Below, piece after piece: positions 33,423 to 42,994 of a DNA stretch of 64,000 nt (positions are counted from its first letter, which is position 1; each line of letters opens with the position of its first letter). The notes under the pieces are model-generated. The model had not been told where the DNA came from, made no database searches, and worked only from the letters and a program-made list of their open reading frames with translations. The position numbers and the translations under genes are program-made. Origin of the DNA: Marinobacter sp. (GTDB lineage Bacteria; Pseudomonadota; Gammaproteobacteria; Pseudomonadales; Oleiphilaceae); assembly GCA_022565395.1 (NCBI GenBank), contig JAIUMV010000013.1, forward strand, positions 45,976 to 109,975. The letters are read 5' to 3'.

Positions 33423-34319
33423 TCAGAGGCCCGCCTGTTCGAGATCTTCACGGGTCAGCAGAAACACACCGTGACCGCCGCTTTCAAATTCAAGCCAGGT
33501 AAATGGCAGTTCTGGATAAGCGTCTTCCAGTGCGACCCAGCTATTACCAACCTCTACGATCAGCAGGCCGCCTGGATTCAAGTGCGCCTTGGCACCCGCC
33601 AGAATTCGGTGGGCAATATCCAGTCCGTCATCACCCGCCGCCAGCCCCAGCATAGGCTCATGACGGTATTCCTCCGGCATCGCGGCAATGTCCTGCGCGT
33701 CAACATAAGGCGGATTGCTGAGGATAACATCAAAACAACCGGTCACCTGATCGAAAACATCGGATGCCACTGCCGTGACCCGCTCACCCAGCTCATAGCG
33801 ATCAATATTCTCCTGTGCCACCACCAGCGCATCCGATGACAGGTCTGACAGCACCACCTCCGCGTCCTCGAACACGGTAGCGGCAGCAATACCGATACAC
33901 CCACTCCCGGTGCACAGATCCAGCACCCGATCCACTGACCGGTCCCCCAGCCAGGGCTGGAGACCATTCTCCAGCAACTCGGATAGTGGTGAGCGAGGCA
34001 CCAGCACCCGTTCATCTACCTTGAAGGGCATCCCCATAAACCAGGCCTCACCCACCAGATAAGCCACAGGCATCCGTTGCTCAACCCGTAAACGGATACG
34101 TTCTGCCAGCTGCGTGCGCTCCTCGGCGGTCAGACGAGCGTCCAGGAACACGGTGTTGTTTTCCAGTGGTAGCTGCAAGCTGCGCATCACCAGCTGCACC
34201 GCTTCATCCCAGGGATTGTCTGTGCCGTGGCCGTAGTAGAGCGGCGCCGAAGCAAAACAGGTGGTGGCGTAGCGCAAATAATCGCGAATGGTCAGCAAGC
34301 TTTCAGCGGGAGAAGACAC
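33423..34319 (-). CDS. prmB: 50S ribosomal protein L3 glutamine methyltransferase
   Basis: SAM-dependent methylation of a glutamine side chain of ribosomal protein L3. SAM site [13 protein letters not shown] and the catalytic NPPY in [11 protein letters not shown] are clear. The frame is open to 34484, but residues before a GTG at 34319 have no family likeness and overlap a promoter-like sequence. The GTG has AAGGA about 13 bases upstream and gives 298 residues, close to the usual 300-310. Next to aroC as in many gammaproteobacteria. Confidence 0.93.
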   Translation of the reverse strand: MSSPAESLLTIRDYLRYATTCFASAPLYYGHGTDNPWDEAVQLVMRSLQLPLENNTVFLDARLTAEERTQLAERIRLRVEQRMPVAYLVGEAWFMGMPFKVDERVLVPRSPLSELLENGLQPWLGDRSVDRVLDLCTGSGCIGIAAATVFEDAEVVLSDLSSDALVVAQENIDRYELGERVTAVASDVFDQVTGCFDVILSNPPYVDAQDIAAMPEEYRHEPMLGLAAGDDGLDIAHRILAGAKAHLNPGGLLIVEVGNSWVALEDAYPELPFTWLEFESGGHGVFLLTREDLEQAGL

Positions 34320-34352
34320 AGGTGTGGGATTTCCTTCAAAAATTGAACGCGC

Positions 34353-34382
34353 ATTATACGCCCTTTGCAGGCCTGACGTCAG
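34353..34382 (-). promoter_or_regulatory. Candidate prmB-aroC promoter
   Basis: On the minus strand CTGACG (34377-34382), an 18-base spacer and a consensus TATAAT (34353-34358) lie about 35 bases before the chosen prmB GTG. The palindrome TGACGTCA overlaps the -35 box. Confidence 0.55.
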
Positions 34383-34483
34383 CAGGCGCTTGGGAGACGT
34401 GCGGCGCAGGACGAACGGAATTCCCGAGCAGGGCTCACCAACCTGGGCAAGCTCAATAACAGACGCGCTTTTGTTAAGGCACA

Positions 34484-35599
34484 CTAAAGCGAGAGCAAGC
34501 CCGAGCTGCCACTCTCCTCATAGCGGTCGAGAGCTGCCGCCATGCGTTCACGCCCCAGCCTTATCAATTCCGGCGCCTTGTGGTAGTCAAAGGACCGGCA
34601 GGCATTTTTCGGAATATTGACCAGCAGATCCGGTGGGTAGCCAGCAATCTTGTACTGCACCAGAGCGCTCTGCATGGTTTCAATCGTGAGGTTCATAATG
34701 TCGAATTTGCCAATGCCCAAGCGCTCCCACTCAATGGTGTCTGCATCGCCTTCAGCGGATTGACGGGTGTGCTCAGCTTTCTGGCCGGCCTTTTTCTCAG
34801 CCTCCTTCTCCTGAACGGCACGGCGCAATTCAACCGCATCCACCTCTGAATCACCGTTATCACGCTTACCACCCAGGGCTTTCAACGCATCCCAGTCAAA
34901 CCAGCGAGAGGCCTTATCGCGAATCTTGGCCAGCCACTCTTCCAGCTCCGAGTCTTCCTCTTCTTCGCTGTCAGGGGTTTCAACCACATGGGGGATCGGG
35001 GCCTGGCGCTCTTCCTCCCCACTCAGGTTAACCGCCACCAGCATGTCGGCGTGGGCAGAGATGGTCGGAATGATAGGCAGTGGGTTCAACAAGGCACCGT
35101 CCACCAGCACCCTGCCGTTGTGAACAACCGGCGTTACCACACTCGGGATGGCAATAGAGGCACGAATAGCCTGATGCAGCAGGCCCTCCTGAAACCAAAC
35201 CTCTTTATGGGACAGCAAATCGGTAGCGACAGCGGTGAAGGGAATGTCCAGGTCCTCAATTCGCAATTCACCCAGTATGTCCCTGACCACGGAGAATACT
35301 TTTTCACCCCGGATAGCGCCTGCAGACGAGAGGGAAATATCCAGCAGCTTGAGCACATCAAACTGACCGAGACCGGTTACCCAGTCCTTGTAATCCCGCA
35401 TTCTGCCTGCGGCATAAAGCCCACCGATCAGCGCACCCATGGAGCAGCCTGAGATGGCGATAATCTCGTAGCCCCGCTCCTCCAGCACCTCAATGGCTCC
35501 GATATGGGCGTAACCCCGGGCACCACCGCTACCCAGTGTCAGGGCAACGGTTTTGCGTGGCTTGTCCTTGCTGGGGGAATTGAGAGATTCGGCGCCCAT
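34484..35599 (-). CDS. Patatin-like phospholipase, RssA family
   Basis: 371 residues. Patatin domain at about 15-200: oxyanion loop [12 protein letters not shown], nucleophile serine in GCSMG, and catalytic Asp in [10 protein letters not shown]. Such enzymes hydrolyse acyl esters of lipids by a Ser/Asp dyad. The C-terminal half has a charged, Glu/Lys-rich stretch (about 205-285) not found in the short RssA form. No signal peptide, so cytoplasmic. Three bases after the DUF4892 gene. Confidence 0.88.
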   Translation of the reverse strand: MGAESLNSPSKDKPRKTVALTLGSGGARGYAHIGAIEVLEERGYEIIAISGCSMGALIGGLYAAGRMRDYKDWVTGLGQFDVLKLLDISLSSAGAIRGEKVFSVVRDILGELRIEDLDIPFTAVATDLLSHKEVWFQEGLLHQAIRASIAIPSVVTPVVHNGRVLVDGALLNPLPIIPTISAHADMLVAVNLSGEEERQAPIPHVVETPDSEEEEDSELEEWLAKIRDKASRWFDWDALKALGGKRDNGDSEVDAVELRRAVQEKEAEKKAGQKAEHTRQSAEGDADTIEWERLGIGKFDIMNLTIETMQSALVQYKIAGYPPDLLVNIPKNACRSFDYHKAPELIRLGRERMAAALDRYEESGSSGLLSL

Positions 35600-35602
35600 A
35601 AT

Positions 35603-36586
35603 TTAGTCTCCCTGACGAATGTCCTGCACAGCAACCAGCTCGATACGATCACCTTTGCGGTCCGCTGCTCCCATGGGTAGCGTCGGCCCGATGACGATCA
35701 GATGCTGGCGCTCACGGGGCACACCGGCGCTGCCCAGCACAGACTGAAAAGCTTCACCTGCCGCCCTGGCCCGGGCTTTCGATTCATCAAGGCTTTCCTG
35801 GTTTCGCAAGGTAGTAAAACTGTGGATCACCAGCCGATCGCCATCCCGCTGCAGCCAGTCCTGCACCTGCCGGCGGGTCTCAGCATCCCAGTCAAAGCGG
35901 CGAGTAACATCGCCGGTCCAGGTCACCACCACCGGCCCAAGAACACGCTCATTGCGTCCGGAAAAGCCGGGCAGCACCGTACCTTCTGCCAACGTCAGCT
36001 GCTCCACCCACAAGTACTGACGCAGATTGCCCCGGGTTACGGTGTACACCAGCACCAGCTGGGTCTTGCCGTCAGGGGTGACATAAGCAGCAGCAAGATA
36101 GTCCTGATCCTGATCCCGGCCGTAGAGCCGTGACTCACTGAAAATCTGGTTGGCCCATACAATACTGCGACCACAGGCACGGCCACTGCATTCAAACAGC
36201 GTGGTGGCGTCCAGTCGCCGCAACGCATCGACATAATAGGCCCGGGCATCCTGGCGACTTGAATCCGGACGGATTTCCAGCAAAGTACCCTGCCCTGACA
36301 CGGCTACCCGCGCCATGGTTTCGGAACGGATCTGGTTATTAATCTCCCGCACCGGACTCAACAGCACGAGATGTCCCGGCGTTTCAATGCGGCGATTTTC
36401 CTCAACCGTGGCCAAAGGAAAAGCCGAAATAGCGGCGAGTGTATACACAGGGCTGCACAGCAGAGCCAACAAAACCGCCAGCCTGCGTTTGCCACCCCGC
36501 CACCGGGCGCTCATCAGTACCGCCGCTCTCGTGAAAGCCAGGAGTTGATTTACTCGGTCAATAAACACGTGCTTCATCAAGTTCAC
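35603..36586 (-). CDS. DUF4892 domain protein, exported
   Basis: Protein of unknown function found in pseudomonads and marine relatives. The start given is a GTG that overlaps the stop of the upstream hydrolase (GTGA). An internal ATG at 36514 opens a standard signal peptide (RRLAVLLALLCSPVYTLAA) and may be the true start. The mature part has the CSGRACGRS motif, likely a disulfide, and a C-terminal half (WLQRDGDRLVIHSFTTLRNQESLDESKARA) that recalls OmpA-type peptidoglycan-binding folds. Probably periplasmic. Confidence 0.75.
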   Translation of the reverse strand: MNLMKHVFIDRVNQLLAFTRAAVLMSARWRGGKRRLAVLLALLCSPVYTLAAISAFPLATVEENRRIETPGHLVLLSPVREINNQIRSETMARVAVSGQGTLLEIRPDSSRQDARAYYVDALRRLDATTLFECSGRACGRSIVWANQIFSESRLYGRDQDQDYLAAAYVTPDGKTQLVLVYTVTRGNLRQYLWVEQLTLAEGTVLPGFSGRNERVLGPVVVTWTGDVTRRFDWDAETRRQVQDWLQRDGDRLVIHSFTTLRNQESLDESKARARAAGEAFQSVLGSAGVPRERQHLIVIGPTLPMGAADRKGDRIELVAVQDIRQGD

Positions 36587-37515
36587 TCAATAGAAGGTGG
36601 AGGTGATAGAAACTCATCAATTGCGGCCAGCAAGGGCGCGGTATCGCCGTCAAGGTGGCAGTGATGACCGCCCGGCACCTGTATCTGCCGCATGGACGTG
36701 GCCAGCGCCAGACGGTCCGACCAAAGTGGATGCCCCTTGAGCAAACCCTGCTCCGCCACCAGCAGCAGCGCATCCGCCTGAAGCTTTTGCAGACAGTCAC
36801 GCACCTGACTTTCTTCGTACATAATCATGGAGGGATGCCGTAAACGTGGATCCGTGCGCCAACTGAAGCCCTTCCCCAGCGGTTTCAGGTTGCGAGGCAC
36901 CAGCACACCGGCTGCCTGTTCGGATAACGGGCTCAATCCGCCGGCACGGGTTTTTGCTGCCGCTTCAACAGAGGGATAGACCGGTGCTGGCGCTGAGCCT
37001 GTCAGGCGTTTCTCGATACCGCTGCGTAACTGGCTGACACTCTCTCCTGGTGGCTTGGTAATGGGCCCCAGGCTGTCAATCAGCACCAGTTTTTCAACAT
37101 TCTCGGGGAAGGCCGCTGCGTAGTAGAGTGCGACTATGCCACCCAGTGAATGCCCCACCAGCCGGACCTTTTGATGGGGGAAATGCTGAGCCAGCAGACA
37201 GGCCAAATCAGCCACATAGTCTACCAGCAGGTATCCCTGCCCCGGAGGACGATGGGATGACAGGCCGTGACCTGCCATATCAACCGCATAAAAAGGCCCC
37301 CAGCGACTCAAGCCGTGACCAATCTGGTAGAAGGTGGCGGCGTTATCCAGCCAACCGTGCAGGCCAATCAGCGGGTTTACTGCATCACATCGCCCGTCAC
37401 CAGTAGCCGGCCAGTGCAAACCCGCCAGCTCCACATGACCAAGATCCCAGCTGACATCCAATGGTTGTTGGCCCGCCATAGCACTCGACGCCTTTGCTTC
37501 ATCCATCGGCATCAC
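36583..37515 (-). CDS. Alpha/beta-hydrolase
   Basis: 310-residue serine hydrolase resembling the SERHL group. Oxyanion region LIGLHGWLDNAATF, nucleophile in VGHSLGG, a late Asp and His (PGGHHCHLDGD). No signal peptide. Substrate unknown. Overlaps the pilZ start and the DUF4892 start by a few bases each, so the four genes pilZ-hydrolase-DUF4892-patatin look like one transcript. Confidence 0.85.
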   Translation of the reverse strand: MMPMDEAKASSAMAGQQPLDVSWDLGHVELAGLHWPATGDGRCDAVNPLIGLHGWLDNAATFYQIGHGLSRWGPFYAVDMAGHGLSSHRPPGQGYLLVDYVADLACLLAQHFPHQKVRLVGHSLGGIVALYYAAAFPENVEKLVLIDSLGPITKPPGESVSQLRSGIEKRLTGSAPAPVYPSVEAAAKTRAGGLSPLSEQAAGVLVPRNLKPLGKGFSWRTDPRLRHPSMIMYEESQVRDCLQKLQADALLLVAEQGLLKGHPLWSDRLALATSMRQIQVPGGHHCHLDGDTAPLLAAIDEFLSPPPSIE

Positions 37516-37862
37516 AGAGTATGGGTTGGGCGATCGGACCCCAGCGAGCCGGCCAGGTAGGCCTCAATCTTGGTACGTGCGGTTTCGTCCTCACCGTTAA
37601 ACTGCACACCGATACCTGCGGCACGGTTGCCCTGGGCTCCTTTAGGGGTTATCCAGACCACCTTGCCCGCCACCGGGATCTTGTCAGGCTCGTCCATCAG
37701 GTTGAGCAGCAAAAACACCTCATCGCCCAACTGATATTGCTTCTGAGTGGGAATAAACAGCCCGCCCTGGCGAATAAACGGCATATAGGCCGCATAAAGA
37801 ACCGCCTTGTCCTTGATGGTAAGGGTCAAAATACCGCTGCGCGCGCCAAAACCTGGACCCAT
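37512..37862 (-). CDS. pilZ: Type IV pilus PilZ protein
   Basis: 116 residues, single PilZ fold matching the original PilZ of pseudomonads (ILTLTIKDKAVLYAAYMPFIRQGGLFIPT ... YQLGDEVFLLLNLMDEP). The c-di-GMP motifs RxxxR and [DN]xSxxG are absent, as in canonical PilZ, which instead binds PilB and FimX to permit pilus assembly. Follows holB, the conserved place. Confidence 0.93.
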   Translation of the reverse strand: MGPGFGARSGILTLTIKDKAVLYAAYMPFIRQGGLFIPTQKQYQLGDEVFLLLNLMDEPDKIPVAGKVVWITPKGAQGNRAAGIGVQFNGEDETARTKIEAYLAGSLGSDRPTHTL

Positions 37863-37958
37863 GACAAATCCCCTTTTACGAGTGTTATTGAGAGTTCATC
37901 CCAACACGTTGTTTTTCATTATGATTATAGCATCAATACCGAACAGTGCCGGCGCATT

Positions 37959-38981
37959 TCAAGAGGCCCGTCTACGCTGCCTGGCCGGCATCAGGTCTTT
38001 CCAGGCAATCAACAGGCGCTCTATTTCAAGGTCCGGGCTAACATTGTAGCTGAGCCCGGCCCGGCTCTCGCGAATCTGCGCCAGCCGCGCATGGAAACGC
38101 CAGGCTGGATTCTGCGCTGCCAGATAGCCGAGTACATCTGCGGCCGCCTGATCCCGGGCTGACGCACCCACGTTGAGTCTGATCGCATCCAGCGCCCAGA
38201 GTTCCAATGTCCAAAGCACCTGCTCCAGCTCGCCGGACTTACGCAGGGCTGCGGCGGCTTGTCCAACCACCAGCTCATTTTTCAGATAACTGCGAAAAGC
38301 CGCCAGTGCTTCGGTACGCGCGGTAACCGCTGCAGCATCCAGCCATGATAGCGCCTTGCCGGGCGCGCCCCCGCACAGTAACAGGGCGCTGTGTAAACTT
38401 GCCTCATCGACGTCCGTGCCCTGGGTCTGGCAAGACTGGCGCAACCAGTTAAGCGCTTCACCCTCCTCCGGAATCGGCAGCGCAATACTCTGGCAGCGAG
38501 ACCGTACGGTAGGCAGCACGGTTCGGCCAGCCTCCTGCAGCAGGATCAGGGTGACCCCGGCTACCGGCTCCTCCAGGGTTTTGAGCAACGCGTTGGCGGC
38601 ATTGACGTTCAACTGATCAGCGCGATCCACAATAATAACCTTGCGCTTCGCCACCTGGGGCGACGCTACAGCAAATTCCGACAAGGCTCGAATCTGATCA
38701 ACTTTGATAACTTTGGAGGACTCCGGCTGAAAAACTTTCACATCAGGATGGGATTCAGCCTTCAGCAACTCACATTGGCGACAATGGCCGCAAGCGTGGT
38801 CTCCCTCACTTGCAACATCACATAGCAGCCTTGCCGCCAACCGCTCTGCCAGCTGGCGCTTGCCGATACCGGCAGGGGCAACCAGTAACAGGCCATGAGG
38901 CAGCCGCCCTTGCTGCTGCAGGGTCATCAGGGCTTGCCAGGGCGCCTGTAACCAGGTCATGGCCGAAAAATCACTTATCAT
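37959..38981 (-). CDS. holB: DNA polymerase III subunit delta'
   Basis: Clamp-loader subunit. 340 residues with an AAA+ fold; the P-loop GLLLVAPAGIGKRQLAE is degenerate as in delta'. Zinc cysteines in CDVASEGDHACGHCRQCELL, and the family stretches KVDQIRAL and NALLKTLEEP are present. tmk, the usual upstream neighbour, is missing here; a transglutaminase gene lies there instead. Confidence 0.93.
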   Translation of the reverse strand: MISDFSAMTWLQAPWQALMTLQQQGRLPHGLLLVAPAGIGKRQLAERLAARLLCDVASEGDHACGHCRQCELLKAESHPDVKVFQPESSKVIKVDQIRALSEFAVASPQVAKRKVIIVDRADQLNVNAANALLKTLEEPVAGVTLILLQEAGRTVLPTVRSRCQSIALPIPEEGEALNWLRQSCQTQGTDVDEASLHSALLLCGGAPGKALSWLDAAAVTARTEALAAFRSYLKNELVVGQAAAALRKSGELEQVLWTLELWALDAIRLNVGASARDQAAADVLGYLAAQNPAWRFHARLAQIRESRAGLSYNVSPDLEIERLLIAWKDLMPARQRRRAS

Positions 38982-38993
38982 GGAAATGCCCGC

Positions 38994-41048
38994 TCATGTC
39001 ATGGTTTCCCCTATCCTTGCCCCACGATTGCGGGTTGCAGCTTTCATTTGGGTTTTAATCCGCTTGTTCAATGCTGACAAGGTCAACAGGTCCTGCTTGT
39101 TGGCAGACTGGTAGTAATGACGGTTAACCAGCCTGGCAAAGGCCTCAAGATCACTGGCACACTCAGGCCAACAGTCGGCAGCACGGGCTGCGGTGGCAGC
39201 CGGCGTCTCACCTGCAATCACCGGCAGGCCGGCCTTTGCCAACAGGCGCTGCCAACGCTGGAGCTGTACCATAACCGGATCACGGTGCCGTCGTCGATAC
39301 TGGGCGGACAAAGACACCAGCCCGGCAATCAACAATGCGCCACCCACCACACCGGCGGTCAGATAGCCCAGTTGCGCAAGACTCATGCGGTTACCCAGTC
39401 GTGACATCAAGTCCAGCTGAGATTGCCCCTGGTAGCCAACCACCCAGCGCTGCCAATTGTAATTGAGTCGATCCACCTGCAGCGACACCCAACGCACCAT
39501 GGGTATGTTCTGGTACCGCTCAGGAGACGCCCAGGCGTTGGCCAGAAAAGACCCCTCAGCAGCCATGGCATCCCGCAATCCGCTCTCTATGCGCTCCGGA
39601 GCAATCTGCCCAGTGGGATCAATCCGGTGCCAGCGGCCGTCCAGCCAGACCTCCACCCAGGCATGAGCGTCATACTGACGAATGATCAGATACGCATTGT
39701 TGGCGCCCGCAGAACCGCCATGGTAGCCAGCCACCACCCGCGCCGGGATACCTGCTGCCCGCAATACGAATGCCGTGGCACTGGCGTAATGGGCACAGAA
39801 TCCGCGCCGATCATCGAACAACAGGCGATCAACGTGGTTATCCGTCATGGCCGGCGGCCGGAGGGTGTAAAAGTACGGCTGCTCGCGAAACCGGCGCATC
39901 AGCGAATCCACAACACCGCGAGGGGACTCATAGCGTCCACGCAGCTCCGCCGCCAGCTCACGTGCGCGCGGGTTTCCCTCTACAGGCAACTGCAGGTAAC
40001 GGCGCCGATCATCAGCGCTGAGCTCCGTAAGCCAGTCACCAGGCGTTGAGCTCAACGCCAGCCGGTATCTGACGCTGGAATCCGCGGGCCTGCGAAAGCG
40101 GAACAGGTTATCGGGTGTCTCAACAATGTTGTCAGAAACCGGCATGGAGTCCGCAAGGGCAAAGGCCCAGCGTTGGAAGGTAGGCTCCTGCAGCACATCA
40201 TACTGACCGGCCTCCAATACACCTACTCCGCCATCAATGGCCACGGGGGCGGCGCGCCCGCTGGGGGGCGCCTCACTTTGTGTCCACCGGCGGCCATCGA
40301 AACGGTCAAGAATCAAACCCCGCCAGTAGCGCTCAGGGTATGGCGGGATGTCACCGCCAAAGGTCACGCGGAAGGCCCTTGCGCTGCTTTGGGCAAGGTC
40401 ACTGATACTGCCAGGCTCCATGCTGTCAGTGATACCCGTCGTTGCCTGACCGGACACCATGGGCACACTCCACAGGGGCGCCATTCGGGGGAAAAAGACG
40501 AACAGAAGAATAACCACCGGCAGGGTCTTCAGCATCATCCACCCCAGCCGCCTTGCACCCTGCCGCACGGGGGCTGGCTGATCAGGCGCATTCAACACCT
40601 GCAAACTCACCAGCAGAATCAGCACCCCGGCCAGGTTCAGGACGGTCCAGGCAAGACTGGTGACAAACAGAAAGTTGACCGCGCTGAGGTAGATGAGGAT
40701 AAAAAACAGCACATAAAAATCGCGGGCGGTTCGGGTTTCCATCCACTTCAGCCCGAGCGCCAGCACAAAGAAGGAGGCGGCGGTATCCACCGTAAAGCGC
40801 CCCTGCACTGTCGCCACATAGAATCCCAGCAGCCCGAACATCAGCGCGTATCGCAACCAGCGAGAAGGCATGCGCATGTAGCCCTGCTGTACCACCCAGC
40901 GCCAGCTCGCCAACACCACACAGGCACCCAGCAACCAGGGCGGCAAACGGTCCCACTGGGGTATCAGTAACAGGGCAAAACCTGCCATCAACCAGATCAG
41001 CGCCTTGCCCGGAATGCCTGTAGGTCTGTCGCCCGCCCGTGTGCTCAT
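38994..41048 (-). CDS. tgpA: Transglutaminase-like membrane protein, TgpA type
   Basis: 684 residues. Several N-terminal membrane segments (about 12-190, DUF3488 region) precede a periplasmic transglutaminase domain with catalytic Cys in DRRGFCAHYAS, His in YDAHAWVEVW and Asp in WHRIDPTG. One more membrane segment (about 555-580) and a short cytoplasmic C-terminal DUF4129-like tail follow. TgpA is essential in P. aeruginosa; its substrate is not settled. Coupled to the DUF58 gene by a 4-base overlap. Confidence 0.92.
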   Translation of the reverse strand: MSTRAGDRPTGIPGKALIWLMAGFALLLIPQWDRLPPWLLGACVVLASWRWVVQQGYMRMPSRWLRYALMFGLLGFYVATVQGRFTVDTAASFFVLALGLKWMETRTARDFYVLFFILIYLSAVNFLFVTSLAWTVLNLAGVLILLVSLQVLNAPDQPAPVRQGARRLGWMMLKTLPVVILLFVFFPRMAPLWSVPMVSGQATTGITDSMEPGSISDLAQSSARAFRVTFGGDIPPYPERYWRGLILDRFDGRRWTQSEAPPSGRAAPVAIDGGVGVLEAGQYDVLQEPTFQRWAFALADSMPVSDNIVETPDNLFRFRRPADSSVRYRLALSSTPGDWLTELSADDRRRYLQLPVEGNPRARELAAELRGRYESPRGVVDSLMRRFREQPYFYTLRPPAMTDNHVDRLLFDDRRGFCAHYASATAFVLRAAGIPARVVAGYHGGSAGANNAYLIIRQYDAHAWVEVWLDGRWHRIDPTGQIAPERIESGLRDAMAAEGSFLANAWASPERYQNIPMVRWVSLQVDRLNYNWQRWVVGYQGQSQLDLMSRLGNRMSLAQLGYLTAGVVGGALLIAGLVSLSAQYRRRHRDPVMVQLQRWQRLLAKAGLPVIAGETPAATAARAADCWPECASDLEAFARLVNRHYYQSANKQDLLTLSALNKRIKTQMKAATRNRGARIGETMT

Positions 41049-42013
41049 ACGCGCTCCCCCGGTGTCAGACCGAAGGTCGCCAGGGCGCGCAGGCAGACAG
41101 CTTCATGCAACTTGCCGCTGTCCGGGGCAATGTCCAGCCCAGGTAGGCGTAAGCCATATGGCACCGGTGGGTTCGCCCCGGCACGTTCTGTAATGGCTGC
41201 GGCCAGGTAACTTAGCCGCAACTCCCTGTCCGCCCCCGGGTAGGCATCATAATCAAACCATTCCGGGTTGCCTGCTTCCCCCTGCCAGTCAGCAATTACC
41301 ATATCGCCCGTACGGGCGAATCGTTTCCAGAGCACCCGCTGGCTCATATCACCTTCACGCCATGGCCTCAGCTCAGCGTGATCCTGCCCCAGGCTGACCA
41401 GGGCCTGGCTGTCTTCGGTGCCACCCTCCAATGCCACTGGCGCGTAGGGAGGCGCTATGGGCTTGGGATAGACAATCCCCAGGGTGCCTGGGCGCACCCA
41501 GGACCAGGCCTTCAGCAGGCCAAACGGGAACCGGGTTTCCACCCGCACATCGCCAAGGGACACATACCCTCGCTGCCTGGCGCTGCGCAAAAGCGTAACG
41601 TCCTGATATTCTCCGGCCTTGATGGACGCGGTGACGGGACTGCCATCCGCGGCTACCAGGGTTAACGCGATGGCCTCGTGGTCAGGGCTGGTGGCCCGCA
41701 CCACAAAAGGAATCGCCTCGCCCGCAAAGCCTTCGCCCGCCGATACCAGCGTAAACTCAACACCCGACAGGTTACTGTGGGTTTGATGCATGGCTGCCAC
41801 AAACACGGCGCCAAGGAAAAAGGTAAGCAGTAGAATGAGACTGTTCTGGTAATTGATGCCGGTAATCAGCGTAATGAGTAACAACAGGCCAAACACCACG
41901 CCGGCACTGGTGGGCAAAATGAACAGGTTGCGCTGAGACAGGCGGGCCCGGTCGTTGCGGGGAATCCGCCGGTCCAGCCAGCGTGACCAGTATTCAGATA
42001 ACCGTGCATACAT
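41045..42013 (-). CDS. DUF58 domain protein
   Basis: DUF58 proteins carry two early membrane segments and a C-terminal domain whose signature is the RPWREGDMSQRVLWKRFARTG stretch seen here. They usually travel with a MoxR AAA+ ATPase and a transglutaminase. Here the transglutaminase follows but no moxR is upstream. I start at ATG 42013 (MYARLSEYWSRWL); ten further codons upstream are possible. 322 residues. Confidence 0.85.
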   Translation of the reverse strand: MYARLSEYWSRWLDRRIPRNDRARLSQRNLFILPTSAGVVFGLLLLITLITGINYQNSLILLLTFFLGAVFVAAMHQTHSNLSGVEFTLVSAGEGFAGEAIPFVVRATSPDHEAIALTLVAADGSPVTASIKAGEYQDVTLLRSARQRGYVSLGDVRVETRFPFGLLKAWSWVRPGTLGIVYPKPIAPPYAPVALEGGTEDSQALVSLGQDHAELRPWREGDMSQRVLWKRFARTGDMVIADWQGEAGNPEWFDYDAYPGADRELRLSYLAAAITERAGANPPVPYGLRLPGLDIAPDSGKLHEAVCLRALATFGLTPGERV

Positions 42014-42207
42014 GAGTGGTTCTTTTTTATCAGGGGGATACAACAGCGATCACAAGTTAACCAAAATTTGGTTGAAAACCCTGCCCGGAGGCCAAATACT
42101 GTACGTATAGAACGGTAATACAGGTCATTCTGACCCGCATAGTCCGCCATTGGCAAGGTGTTGTTCCCGGTTTACGCCAGTCATACGAATCCTGAAGAGG
42201 CACCACC

Positions 42208-42828
42208 ATGAAGCCGCGCCTGATCCTTCTCCCCCTCTGTGCTGCCGTAGCCGCGGGCACACTCACGGCCCATGCTGGCGTCAGGACGCTGACCAGTGAT
42301 GAGATGCTGGATACCTATATTCAGGATTCAGCCATTATCGTGGTGCCGCGTGAGCAACGCCTGTCAGAACAGGAACGCGAACGCATTATCGGTATTTTAA
42401 CCATCTCCCCCGGCGAGCCAGTGATGCTCGAATCCGATGAGGTGGCTTACTTTGACGACCTGCGGCGGAAGATTGAAGAAAGCCGGTCAGGCTCACTGAC
42501 CGCGGCAGAGGAAGAATTTATTCGCCGCACCCTGGCCCTGTCCTCGGATGAACTGGCCCGCGTGCAGCCCCCCTCACAGTTTACGGCCGCGATACCGCCA
42601 TTGATTTTCGGGCAGACCCCGCAAATCCCGGATGAGCCCTTTACACAAACCTTTCTGAATGACCAGCTTGGCATCGCCTTCGATGGCCAGCAGTTGACCT
42701 TCTCTATCGGCAACCCACCCGGTATCGACAAGATCCAGATACCCCATGCTATTAATGAAGGCCCTATCAACCTGCAGCCACGACCCGGCGGTGGGTTCGA
42801 TCTCTCCATACAGGTGCCGGACCGCTGA
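42208..42828 (+). CDS. Exported protein of unknown function
   Basis: 206 residues. Signal peptide MKPRLILLPLCAAVAAGTLTAHA, cleaved after AHA. The mature part has two short Glu/Arg-rich helices and a Pro-rich second half ending in a beta-rich tail (GGGFDLSIQVPDR). No cysteine in the mature part. Not recognised. It is followed by a strong terminator and faces the DUF6160 gene, another secreted protein. Confidence 0.7.
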   Translation: MKPRLILLPLCAAVAAGTLTAHAGVRTLTSDEMLDTYIQDSAIIVVPREQRLSEQERERIIGILTISPGEPVMLESDEVAYFDDLRRKIEESRSGSLTAAEEEFIRRTLALSSDELARVQPPSQFTAAIPPLIFGQTPQIPDEPFTQTFLNDQLGIAFDGQQLTFSIGNPPGIDKIQIPHAINEGPINLQPRPGGGFDLSIQVPDR

Positions 42829-42878
42829 CGCCGGCGGGTTTTCCCCTTGAGGCTGACCGCCGCTGAGCCATTGTAAAG

Positions 42879-42902
42879 CGCCCCATCGGGGCGTTTTTTT
42901 TT
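42879..42902 (+). terminator. Rho-independent terminator after the 42208 gene
   Basis: CGCCCC-ATC-GGGGCG stem followed by nine T. Confidence 0.9.
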
Positions 42903-42942
42903 CGCCCCACAAGGCGCGACAACCCCCGCCCCTCACAGGCAC

Positions 42943-42970
42943 AAAAAAGCCCCACCCGAAGGTGAGGCTT
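42943..42970 (-). terminator. Rho-independent terminator after the DUF6160 gene
   Basis: On the minus strand a 10-bp stem with one mismatch (AAGCCTCACC/GGTGGGGCTT) and a short loop is followed by TTTTTTGT. Confidence 0.85.
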
Positions 42971-42994
42971 TCCGGTTATACCAACAGTACTGAA

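Noticed and set aside
40173..40970. 265-codon open frame on the plus strand
   Set aside because: Antisense to the transglutaminase gene; composition is His/Gln/Arg-rich and shows no domain.
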